Shown: piece by piece, positions 44,323-54,990 of the stretch
Layout of the letters: each line of letters begins with the position of its first letter
Numbering within the stretch: the stretch's first letter is position 1
DNA from: Rhodospirillaceae bacterium
Lineage (GTDB): Bacteria > Pseudomonadota > Alphaproteobacteria > JAEUKQ01
Direction of reading: 5' to 3'
DNA: 64,000 bases
NCBI GenBank assembly: GCA_016722635.1
Contig: JADKIX010000005.1
Location: forward strand, 35,708-99,707
Translations under genes and position numbers: made by a program
The notes under the pieces: generated by a model
Databases searched by the model: none
What the model was told of the DNA's origin: nothing
The model's input: only the letters and a program-made list of their open reading frames with translations

Positions 44323-44862
44323 ATGGGAATAGACCGCCTACCACCGCAGCTGCCGCCTTTTCCGATTGCCGACGTGCAAATCATCTATGCCACCCCGGAA
44401 CTAATCCCCAGTTTTTATCAAACCCTGGTGGTGGTGGCTGGGGAAAAAATCTATTTGGATTTGGTTGAAACCCCTGCGTGGGAAAGGGTATTAAGCTTAC
44501 AACAGGGGCTGATTAAGCAGAAAACTCCGGTTTATTATGCGGTAGCGGGCGGCCAAGTGATTGGCTGGTGCAGCATTTACCCGGAAACCCACCTGTGCCA
44601 CGCGCACCGCAGCCGCTTGGTCACGGGGTTATTGCCGGGTTTTCGCGGTTTTGGATTAGGGTCTAGGCTTTTACAAGCGGCCTTATCCCAGGCGAAAATG
44701 GACGGGGTGGAGAAAGTGGAATTATATGTCTATACCGACAACTTACCTGCCATCCATCTATACCTTAAAATGGGCTTTGAACAAGAAGGACTGGTGCGGC
44801 GATACCGCAAATATCAGGGGGAATATAAAGATGCCTTATTGATGGGCAAATTGTTAGGCTAA
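44323..44862 (+). CDS. GNAT-family N-acetyltransferase
   Basis: 179-aa acetyltransferase with AAGGATCC before the ATG. The GVIGW-like strand (GGQVIGWCSIYPE), the acetyl-CoA loop in LLPGFRGFGLGSRLLQAALS (R-G-F-G-L-G) and VELYVYTDNLPAIHLYLKMG are textbook GNAT motifs A and B. It lies 34 bases upstream of the repressor gene and may be co-transcribed. Substrate unknown. Confidence 0.88.
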   Translation: MGIDRLPPQLPPFPIADVQIIYATPELIPSFYQTLVVVAGEKIYLDLVETPAWERVLSLQQGLIKQKTPVYYAVAGGQVIGWCSIYPETHLCHAHRSRLVTGLLPGFRGFGLGSRLLQAALSQAKMDGVEKVELYVYTDNLPAIHLYLKMGFEQEGLVRRYRKYQGEYKDALLMGKLLG

Positions 44863-44896
44863 AGCTACACACACAGACAATCATAGGACAACCCAG

Positions 44897-45658
44897 ATGA
44901 TCAAAGAACTTTCCCCACCCCCCAACCCCGCCCAGGAAATCCGCCTGCTGGTGGCAGAACTTACCAAAAGGCAGCGGTTGGATTTGGCCAGCCTATCGAA
45001 ACGCTTGGGCAAAAATCATGCCTATTTGCAGCAATATATCAAGCGCGGCGTGCCCCATATTTTACCCGAGGAGGTGCGCCCGCCCTTGGCCCGCTTGCTG
45101 GGTTGCCGCGCCGACGATTTGCGCCCGCCTTTTGCCTTGGCAGATGGGGGGACAGATATCCCCTCGTCTTTCACCGGGAAGATGGGCACCTTACCTGCCC
45201 CTTCCTCCCCTTTCCCTAACCCGCCTGCCCCCGCAAACTTTACCCCCGTTGCAGCCGCTAATCCACGCGGCGGTAAGCGCGGCTTGCCGGTGTTCGGGGC
45301 GGCCAAGGGCGGGTGGGATGGCAGTTTGGTGGATTGGGAAAACCCGGCGGAATGGCTGCCCGTACCGCCCGAACTTCTGGGGGTCAATGAGGCTTTTGCC
45401 ATGTTTGTGACGGGTGATTCGATGGAGCCGCGTTACAGCCACGGCGATATGGTCTATTGCCACCCCAGCCGCCCGGCCACCCGCGATTGTTACGTGGTGG
45501 TCGTAAAAAAATCAGGCGATACCCTGATCAAGCAATTCCTGCGGCAGCAAGACAATCACCTGGAACTGCGCCAATTCAATCCGGAATCAACCACCGAGTT
45601 ACCCCTAACCGATATCACCCATGTCTACCGCATCGTCGGCCAATGGGAACGGGGGTAA
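44897..45658 (+). CDS. S24/LexA-like phage repressor
   Basis: 253-aa repressor. N-terminal helix-turn-helix around residues 28-55 (LASLSKRLGKNHAYLQQYIK), a Pro-rich linker, then a LexA/CI-type autoprotease domain: cleavage-type site near GAAKGG (134-139), nucleophile Ser175 in FVTGDSMEPRY, and the general-base Lys204 or Lys205 in VVVKKSGDTL. Its job would be to hold the prophage silent until RecA-stimulated self-cleavage. AGGACAAC precedes the ATG. A truncated copy of its last ~50 codons recurs at 46508-46662. Confidence 0.9.
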   Translation: MIKELSPPPNPAQEIRLLVAELTKRQRLDLASLSKRLGKNHAYLQQYIKRGVPHILPEEVRPPLARLLGCRADDLRPPFALADGGTDIPSSFTGKMGTLPAPSSPFPNPPAPANFTPVAAANPRGGKRGLPVFGAAKGGWDGSLVDWENPAEWLPVPPELLGVNEAFAMFVTGDSMEPRYSHGDMVYCHPSRPATRDCYVVVVKKSGDTLIKQFLRQQDNHLELRQFNPESTTELPLTDITHVYRIVGQWERG

Positions 45659-45792
45659 GACGCAAGCTTTTTCTTCTTTCTTTTTCTAGGTTATGTCATT
45701 TTTAGAAACACCGGTACCCAAATCAACAGAAAATATCATAACGATTGGTTACGGTTTCCTCTCTATTTTTGATGAACAAGCAATAATATCGC

Positions 45793-45821
45793 TTGACAAT
45801 ATTATATCGGGATACGATAAT
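45793..45821 (+). promoter_or_regulatory. Promoter and operator of higBA
   Basis: Perfect -35 TTGACA (45793-45798), 17-bp spacer and -10 GATAAT (45816-45821), with an imperfect inverted repeat (ATATTATATCG / CGATAATATCAT) overlapping it, as expected for HigA autorepression. The predicted transcription start falls at or within a base or two of the higB ATG, so the message may be leaderless. Confidence 0.7.
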
Positions 45822-45827
45822 ATCATC

Positions 45828-46109
45828 ATGATAAAAAGCTTTGCTGATAAGAAAACAGAAGAACTTTTTAATCGCTTCCACGTCAAAGGATTGCCCAGCG
45901 ATGTTCAACGCCCTGCTTTACGGAAATTGATTCAGATTCATCAAGCACACACTCTGAAAGATCTGATGGTTCCGCCAGGCAATCACTTAGAAACATTAAA
46001 AGGTGATCGGCAAAATCAGCATAGTATACGCATCAATAACCAATGGCGAATTTGTTTTCATTGGAACGAAAGCGATGCTTTTGATGTGGAAATTGTTGAT
46101 TACCATTAA
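45828..46109 (+). CDS. higB: HigB toxin (RelE superfamily)
   Basis: 93-aa mRNA interferase from ATG 45828. It contains FADKKTEELFNRFHVKGLPS, ALRKLIQIHQAHTLKDLMVP and the conserved HSIRINNQWRICFHW strand, ending DAFDVEIVDYH, the usual HigB layout with Arg, Trp and terminal His. The open frame extends 45 codons upstream but crosses the promoter. No ribosome-binding site precedes the ATG, in line with leaderless translation. The antitoxin follows 9 bases later. Confidence 0.88.
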   Translation: MIKSFADKKTEELFNRFHVKGLPSDVQRPALRKLIQIHQAHTLKDLMVPPGNHLETLKGDRQNQHSIRINNQWRICFHWNESDAFDVEIVDYH

Positions 46110-46118
46110 GGATACATT

Positions 46119-46421
46119 ATGAAAAAACATGCCCCTATATATCCAGGCGAAATTCTTTTGCATGATTTCTTAGAACCGCTTGGGATGAGCCAATACAGGC
46201 TTTCTAAAGAAACGGGCCTAAGTGCCATCAAGGTTAGTGAAATTGTCCGTGGCAAACGAGCGATTACGGCTGAAACCGCCATCAGGCTGGCCAAGTACTT
46301 TGGCACATCGGCAGAATGGTGGATGAATATGCAGGCTTTTTATGATTTGGAAGTGACCAGAGATTTGCTGGAAAAAAAGATTAATAAAGAAATTACCCCG
46401 CTTAAAAGGGAAGCGGCGTAA
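46119..46421 (+). CDS. higA: HigA antitoxin
   Basis: 100-aa XRE-type antitoxin: HPGEILLHDFLEPLG-like start (IYPGEILLHDFLEPLGMSQY), helix-turn-helix LSKETGLSAIKVSEIVRGKR, then AIRLAKYFGTSAEWWMNMQA. It binds the HigB toxin and represses the shared promoter. AAGGATACATT precedes the ATG. A degraded copy of its 3' end recurs at 47562-47700. Confidence 0.92.
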   Translation: MKKHAPIYPGEILLHDFLEPLGMSQYRLSKETGLSAIKVSEIVRGKRAITAETAIRLAKYFGTSAEWWMNMQAFYDLEVTRDLLEKKINKEITPLKREAA

Positions 46422-46507
46422 GGGCCCTGCCCTGCTGTTTTACGGAGTTGGGTATAGCATCCCTCCTGAATAGGGGAATAAAAGATTTTGCGGTGATCAT
46501 GGAGTGG

Positions 46508-46662
46508 TGAAAAAATCAGGCGATACCCTGATCAAGCAATTCCTGCGGCAGCAAGACGGCCAGTTGGAACTGCGCCAATTCAATCCGGAATCAACCACGG
46601 AGTTACCTCTAACCGATATCAGCAGTATCTACCGCATCGTCGGCCAATGGGAACGGGGGTAG
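46508..46662 (+). pseudogene. Duplicated 3' end of the S24 repressor
   Basis: Near-identical to 45503-45657: it encodes KKSGDTLIKQFLRQQD and ends in the same VGQWERG plus stop. No start and no upstream body, so a partial duplication, not a functional gene. The rest of 46422-46782 shows no other gene. Confidence 0.85.
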
Positions 46663-46782
46663 CTTTGGAACAGTGGGTTTTGCCTAAAAGCCAGTTTTAC
46701 CTATAAAGTTGAGCGGTTTTACTGAAAAATATTGTTTTCTCCATAGCCTTGGGGTAATATGGGGAAAGGAAAGGTAATCACC

Positions 46783-47139
46783 ATGAATGCCATTGCCGTT
46801 TATAAGTTGGAAGAAGCCGGGTTCAAGCGCAACCAAGTGGAAGCTTTGGTTGAGTTTTTGGATACCCAAGCGGTGACCAAACTGGATTTGGAGAAATCCA
46901 CTCACCAGTTGCAGCAAGAAATTGCTGCGGTACATAGTGGGCTGAAGCAAGAAATTGCCGCGGTTCGCACCGAACTGAAGCAAGACATTGCGGAATTGCG
47001 TAGCGAACTCAAGCAAGAAATTGCGGCGGTTAGGCAGGAACTGGCCATATTAAGGGGTGAAATCAATGTGCACCGCTGGATTTTGGGCTTTAATACCGCC
47101 ATGTTGATTGCCTTGTTATTGAAAGTGTTCCTGGCATAA
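46783..47139 (+). CDS. DUF1640-like coiled-coil membrane protein
   Basis: 118-aa protein of the DUF1640/CCDC90-type shape. The N-terminus NAIAVYKLEEAGFKRNQVEA recurs in this family; a long coiled coil follows, built on 11-residue repeats (LKQEIAAVRTE, LKQDIAELRSE, LKQEIAAVRQE), then a C-terminal membrane anchor WILGFNTAMLIALLLKVFLA. The repeats are also visible at DNA level. Function unknown; probably a membrane-anchored trimer. GGAAAGG before ATG 46783. Confidence 0.75.
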   Translation: MNAIAVYKLEEAGFKRNQVEALVEFLDTQAVTKLDLEKSTHQLQQEIAAVHSGLKQEIAAVRTELKQDIAELRSELKQEIAAVRQELAILRGEINVHRWILGFNTAMLIALLLKVFLA

Positions 47140-47162
47140 GTAAGCGAAGAATCGGTGAGCCT

Positions 47163-47336
47163 ATGGGAAACAAGCAGCTAACCACTCATAAAACACCCTA
47201 TTTAGTCGGAACAAGCATGGCTGATTTTCATCAAATCGTGGCGGCTATTGGGCGCGAACTGCGTTTACAAACCTGGATATTAACCCTGCAAAGCGCGATG
47301 TTAATAGCGCTGCTGTTTAAGACGTTTTCGAACTAG
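47163..47336 (+). CDS. Short DUF1640-related membrane protein
   Basis: 57-aa protein ending LRLQTWILTLQSAMLIALLF and then KTFSN, clearly the same membrane anchor as the preceding gene (HRWILGFNTAMLIALLLKVF) but without the coiled coil. A truncated paralogue that keeps an ATG and stop. Expression is uncertain, since no strong ribosome site is seen. Confidence 0.5.
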   Translation: MGNKQLTTHKTPYLVGTSMADFHQIVAAIGRELRLQTWILTLQSAMLIALLFKTFSN

Positions 47337-47561
47337 CGAACACCCCTTCTACCCTATTTATCCTATCACTCCACATCAACTTAAAAACAGTCCGAAGCTA
47401 CCCCTGGCCATTGCCCATCAGTCATGCCGTTTGCATCACAGTTCTTCCCTTCCTTGCAACTGATCAGCAGAGCTAATTGCCCATCATCAAACTCCTGGCA
47501 ACAATGATCAGATAAAAAAAAATGAACCCCCAGACTAACTGGTAGTAGAAGCTAGCCTTCA

Positions 47562-47700
47562 ACATCGGCAGAATGGTGGATGAATATGCAAGCTTTTTAT
47601 GATTTGGAAGTGGCCAAAGATTTGCTGGAAAAAAAAGATCAACAAAGAGATTACCCCCCTTAAAAGGGAAGCGGCCTAATAGCCCTGCCCTGCTGTCTTA
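47562..47700 (+). pseudogene. Duplicated 3' end of higA
   Basis: Closely matches 46308-46436, including the post-stop sequence CCCTGCCCTGCTGT. One extra A in the GAAAAAAAAG run shifts the frame. No start; a partial duplication. The remaining gap 47337-47561 has no gene I can support. Confidence 0.8.
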
Positions 47701-47748
47701 CTGCCACTTTATAAGCCAAACCTGCTGAGAAGGAAGCAACGAAAGAAA

Positions 47749-47919
47749 CTAAAGAAAGGGATAATCGGGATTATTTATCAGTTCCGTAAGCCCGGTAAAC
47801 CTTAAAATTTGTTCATAAAATGGTCGAATGATTTTTTGTTTAATCCCATCATATTTTTGCTGAAATACTTCTTTTTCCGAATTCCAAAAGGTCAATTGAA
47901 ATTGTTTGGGTAATATCAT
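47749..47919 (-). CDS. Candidate immunity protein to toxin tail
   Basis: 56-aa protein (MILPKQFQLTFWNSEKEVFQ at its start) too short for usual gene calling. Its ATG overlaps the stop of the upstream toxin-tail frame as ATGA, the arrangement of toxin-immunity pairs. Acidic/basic, helical, no signal peptide, so cytoplasmic. Called as immunity from position only. Confidence 0.5.
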   Translation of the reverse strand: MILPKQFQLTFWNSEKEVFQQKYDGIKQKIIRPFYEQILRFTGLTELINNPDYPFL

Positions 47920-48384
47920 GTGTGTGAAATAAACTTTCCACCACCTCCGACGTGCGGTCTACCAAATTTATCATGTATTTGAAAACGGGCTCCTTGGCCA
48001 ACCCCTTTGGTTCCCAAAGTTAATTTTATTATGCCTTTAATTTTTAGATATTTGACTAGAAATTTTAAATACTGCTCGCAATAGCGAATAAGTAACTCCT
48101 TCAAAGAATTTAAACTTGGAGGTTCCTGTCGGAAAAATGAGCCATCTATCCCCAAAATACTTCCATCATCATGAACAAGTGTCAACCTGGGAGAGTCACG
48201 ATAATATTTGGGCTGATTTATAATTAACAAGGCATCCCCAATATCTTTGACATAATTCCTAAGCCCTGGGGGCTGCCCGAAAGGTTCAAGAATAGATTGG
48301 GTCGTTCCTTGTGTTCTTAGAATATTAAACAAATCAACAATTTCTAAAGATTTAGAAGATCTTTGCTGAAGTTGAGCGGCAAAA
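47916..48384 (-). pseudogene. C-terminal toxin-like domain, 5' part missing
   Basis: About 150 residues of normal-composition protein, from LQQRSSKSLEIVDLFNILRT to the end RFQIHDKFGRPHVGGGGKFI then SHT. The His/Gly-rich end suggests a catalytic or nucleic-acid-binding tail. The frame runs straight into the G/C-run block, so its N-terminal carrier is not visible. Together with the 4-bp-overlapping small gene downstream it looks like a polymorphic toxin tip and immunity pair. It may have belonged to the adhesin reading towards it from the far side of the block. Confidence 0.45.
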
Positions 48385-48390
48385 AAAATT

Positions 48391-51068
<2,678 letters not shown>

Positions 51069-52442
51069 GTTTATTGACATCCCAAATTTTTGTATTATTG
51101 GACTGTCTAACCAGCAGATTATTGCTGCCACCCTTCAAATCTAACCCTTGGATGACGGTATGACCTTGCTGGTTAATCAATAAAACAGCCGTTGAGGTAT
51201 CCGTTTGGGTAATGGTGGGCCTGGTTCCTAGCGTACTGAAATTATAGCGTTGGCCGTCCTTAGCCCCCCATACTTCCAACGCCGCGCCACCCCCAATCAG
51301 CGCGACATACCCTTGTTTTACTTCAATCGCCTGGCCATTCGGGGCGGTGATGCTACCCGAGAAAATCACCATCCCGCCATTACCAATATTCGCCACTTTA
51401 CGGGCGGCATTGCCCTCATTGCTGCCATCCACAAATTCAACCCGGCTGACCGCTACCCCCCCTGGTCCTTCAACGGTAACCTGCTGTTGTCCATAAACCT
51501 CCCCTTGCCTTTCTTCATAGGTCATGCCAGGGGTAAGCCTGCGCGGGGCTTGATTCATCCGCCGCTGCAAATAAGTTGATGTGCTGGCGCTGCCGCCAAA
51601 ATTTACTTGCAACCCCACGGTTAAGATTTTTTCCGTTCCCCGCCGGTCATGACGAATGCGGCCACCACCCGTAATCATCCAGCCCCCACCAAGACCTGCG
51701 GTAATTTCTACCCCGCCCTGCCAACCTTTAATCCCATCTTCAAACATATAAACCCCGCCTTGCGGGACAACATCCACCCCATTCCCTAGAAAAGGCAAGC
51801 GGTAACTGAGGTTAATATCCCCACCCCTTAAGGCCACGCGCTTGTTATCTTTCTGTCCCTTGATCATCAAGCTGCATTCCCTGGTATCGGTGCTGGTGGG
51901 GTTGCTGCAGTTGGTCGATCCTGGTTGGTCTTCAAACCCCACTTGCGGGGCATGGCCCGTCCCGGGTTGCGTTTGTTCTTTCTTCACCGGAATATATAAA
52001 TTAAGGCCCAAACCCAGGCCATTGCCTAACACCACCTCACCGCCCACCGTCATCCCCCACAATCTTTCTTTATCGCTAAAACCTTGTAAATCGCCGCTTA
52101 CATACCCCCCCACCATCCACCCACCCAACATAGCGCGGTAGCCAAACCCTAAACTCGCCACATTCTCACCCTGGAAGCGCCCACCCTGTAAGGTTGTATA
52201 AAACATGCCCAGCGGGTCTTGGCTCAGCGGCAACACTATATTGCTAAGGGCACCCATTTTGCCAGCACCGTCCACCACCCCTTGCACCCCCATTCCTCCC
52301 CATTGGGCCTGGGCCTTGCTTATTATTGCCCCGCCCATCATCCCATCCCCAAGGTGACTGCAGCCACCGAACCGCATAATTTTTGTTTGAAAGAATATTT
52401 TGTCCGCAGCAATTGTTGGCGTGACGCATCAAAAACGATCAT
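51069..52442 (-). pseudogene. Inverse-autotransporter-like adhesin 5, frameshifted and truncated
   Basis: N-terminal ~450 residues of a fifth adhesin: barrel strands (YRLPFLGNGVDVVPQGGVYM), junction RRMNQAPRRLTPGMTYEERQ, VSRVEFVDGSNEGN, then the first beta-helix turns to NNTKIWDVN, where the G/C block begins. The true start is ATG 52442 (MIVFDASRQQLLRTKYSFKQ) with GGAAAGGA upstream; one G is missing near 52332-52334 on the plus strand, which shifts the signal peptide out of frame before MMGGAIISKAQAQ. Sequence beyond 51069 is unknown. Confidence 0.75.
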
Positions 52443-53054
52443 AGGGGTGTCCTTTCCATCCTCTGTTGATTATAATTAGGAAAGCCTTATATAAATTGCC
52501 GATGAACGATCCCGCTTTCCTAAATTCTCCCCCCATATAGGCAAAGAAAAATCCAACATTCTATAAAGCCAGTTACCAAAAATATTAATGCGGGGTATAA
52601 AATGGAACGGGGATTTGCCAATGTTTGACAGGCAGTATTTGACAGGCAGTGTTGCACAGCCAGTGTTTGATATATTGAGAATAGCCGATATTTTTACCCC
52701 TCTCCTTTAGGATCGCTGGATCAAAAAATAGGAATATGCCTATTGACAGATAGGTTTTATTTGCTATTATGAACATATAAAGAACAATATCTCCTGGATT
52801 TTGTTCTTATGCGCGCCACTTGCATGGGCGGATGCGGTTTGGTTCCATACCCCTCTCCCAAGAGGGGGCCTCAATAGGCAATGGTATCCAGCAGCTATTC
52901 CATCCTGCAAGCGGCGGTTTTCAGTTGTCATACCGTGATTGGCCTATCCCTGGCCATTTTCATCGCTACCCCTGCCGCATCTATGGTTCATTTTTTCCCG
53001 TAGACTACCCCGGTGTTTCTTATTTTTATAAAGGAATTTGGAAAGGATCCCCCT
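52443..53054. other. Intergenic region upstream of toxin-carrier operon
   Basis: About 610 bases. It contains a short tandem repeat of TTTGACAGGCAGT at about 52623-52650 with a degenerate third unit. It should hold the promoter for the plus-strand operon starting at 53055. No gene is supported. Confidence 0.4.
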
Positions 53055-53399
53055 ATGCCTGATCTATTGGTGGCTTGCGATGAATTGCCCTCACCCCATT
53101 CCTATCAACATTATTTGGCGGAGTGCGGCTATCTGCTTGGCTGGCGGGGCCGCTTGGCACAATTGCATGATGAATTGTTGGGTCTTACCCACACAAAAAG
53201 GCCGGATACCCCCAACCACCTGCGCCTGGAGCGGCAGGAACGGTTGGGTGGTTGCCTGGAGTTACTGGGGCAATTGGATGATTGCCTGCTCAGCAACGCC
53301 CTACAACCGCTGGAGCGGCAGATCGAACATTTTGAAGAATCGGCCTTACAGCAGGAGCAGGATTATTTGCGGCAAACCATTGGCCAACAATGGGTTTAG
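53055..53399 (+). CDS. Phage-type small protein upstream of toxin carrier
   Basis: 114-aa helical protein (MPDLLVACDELPSPHSYQHY), with GGAAAGGA before ATG 53055. Leu/Gln/Glu-rich, with long amphipathic helices (LERQERLGGCLELLGQLDDC) and no signal peptide. Its position immediately before the internal-virion-like genes suggests it is a virion or assembly protein of the same phage module, but I do not recognise it. No second copy precedes the duplicate at 62.5 kb. Confidence 0.5.
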   Translation: MPDLLVACDELPSPHSYQHYLAECGYLLGWRGRLAQLHDELLGLTHTKRPDTPNHLRLERQERLGGCLELLGQLDDCLLSNALQPLERQIEHFEESALQQEQDYLRQTIGQQWV

Positions 53400-53431
53400 G
53401 CGGATGAATATACCGCCATTATTTTTAACAA

Positions 53432-54990
53432 CCAGCGGAGGTAAGGATGGGTGAGTTAAAAGAACGTACAAAATACCGAGGAGAGGATGATCCGGCAACT
53501 AAAGGCTGGGGGGAGGATAAGGATTCACCCTTTAACCCGAATGGCATCAGCCTTAGCCTCAATAGCGGGTGGGGGCAGGCGGCGGGGTGGGGTAATACCG
53601 GCTTTGATGGCGGGATGGATGAGGGGGCATGGATGATTTCACGCTGCATTCCCCCTTGCCCGCCTTAACCCCAAGCCTGCCGCAACCTTGATCAACGCCC
53701 ATGCCTGGATGTTAGATCATATGATGCAGGGCAAGAAACTGACGGGTACCAAATATCTACCCGGCCAGGTGCTGGAGGATGCGGATTTGTTAACCCACAG
53801 CTTGGCCTTGCAGAAACAAGCTGATGAGGCCGCAGGGGTTAACCAATCAGCCGCCAGCCATGTACCCCAATTGTTGCAAAAACATCAAACCCTTGCCTCC
53901 TCGGCCACCCTGCCCCAACAGCAAGCCTGGCATCTGCATAAGGGATTGCAATTACTGCAAGACGCTAGGGATGAGGGGATTATCCCCGGGGAGGATGCCG
54001 AACGCTTGGGCGATAGCTTTAAACGTTCCTTAGCCCAAGACCAGGCTAACCTGTTATTGAACAACGCCCCCCATAGCATCGCCCAAGCTTTGCATACCAA
54101 TCCCTTGCTGGTGGGCTTAAACCCCCAAGACCGCCAACGGCTTGAGCAACGGGCCGAACGTCGCTTGCATTCCCTGCCGCTCGATCACCAACGCCAACAG
54201 CAACAAGCCTTGTTGCATCAGACCGGCAACCGCCTCAAGAACTGGTTCAGCCGCTCCTATGATTATCTGGGCAAGGCCAGTCAATTACCCCCCTCTGAGC
54301 TGGCTGATCTGGAACTAACCCAAGCCTTACCCCAACACACCCTCAATCTATTGTCACAATTAAGCGCCCATGCCGTCACCCAAAGCGCCAAACACCAAGC
54401 TTATTTGAACCGTATCCAGCAGGGGTTTAAGGATCAACCCCTTGATCCTCATAACCAAGATGATCTGCAAGCCGCGGATTACCATTTCCTTCTTAATCAT
54501 GGCAAAGACAGCGATCAACAATTAGCAGGCGCCTTACCTGATCTCTTCCGCTTAACCAAGATTATCCCCAAATCCGCCAAGCCTGCCCTCAACCGCCTGA
54601 TCCATAGTCGGGATGGCTTGAAGTTCAGCCAACGCCTGGCGGAGGTTTGGCAAACCAACCCATCCCTGGCCGCCCAATTGCCGGAGGAGGTGTTGGCCCA
54701 TAATTTTGCAGCCTCCACCCTCTTGCCCGATTGGCAATTAGGCGGGGCCGCCGATCCCCACAACCGCCTCTATTACCTCCTCACTTCCCCAACCTTGCCG
54801 CCGGTGCCCACCAGCCAAGACCCCACCATCTTGGGGCAGCAAACCGCCCAGCGGATCATTGCCCTGCGGCAATTGCAAGATGACCTTAAAACCTTGGAAT
54901 ACCAAGCCGCCCATCATCCCGATCAGGCGGTGCGGGCCAGGCTGCAGGAATTTATCCAGGCCAGGCGCGATACCTTAGCCCAACTCTCGG
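53432..54990 (+). repeat. Long direct repeat, copy 1 (partner 62503-64000)
   Basis: From the GGAGGTAAGG ribosome site onward this stretch is repeated in the same orientation at 62503 to the window end. Identity is high throughout, with scattered substitutions and a few indels. The pair flanks ilvE and the two-component genes, so recombination between copies would delete or duplicate them. Confidence 0.85.
53447..53693 (+). pseudogene. Small Gly-rich protein, copy 1, frameshifted
   Basis: GGAGGTAAGG precedes the ATG. The peptide MGELKERTKYRGEDDPATKG continues Gly/Asn-rich (LSLNSGWGQAAGWGNTGFDG). Compared with the intact copy at 62517, one A is missing after G53627, so the frame ends in an aberrant tail at 53668 instead of MDDFTLHSPLPALTPSLPQP. 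Probably a phage virion component translated just ahead of the carrier protein. Confidence 0.6.

Noticed and set aside
46900..47045. Short tandem repeats that could suggest a CRISPR-like array
   Set aside because: They encode in-frame 11-residue coiled-coil repeats of a DUF1640 protein; no spacers or cas genes.
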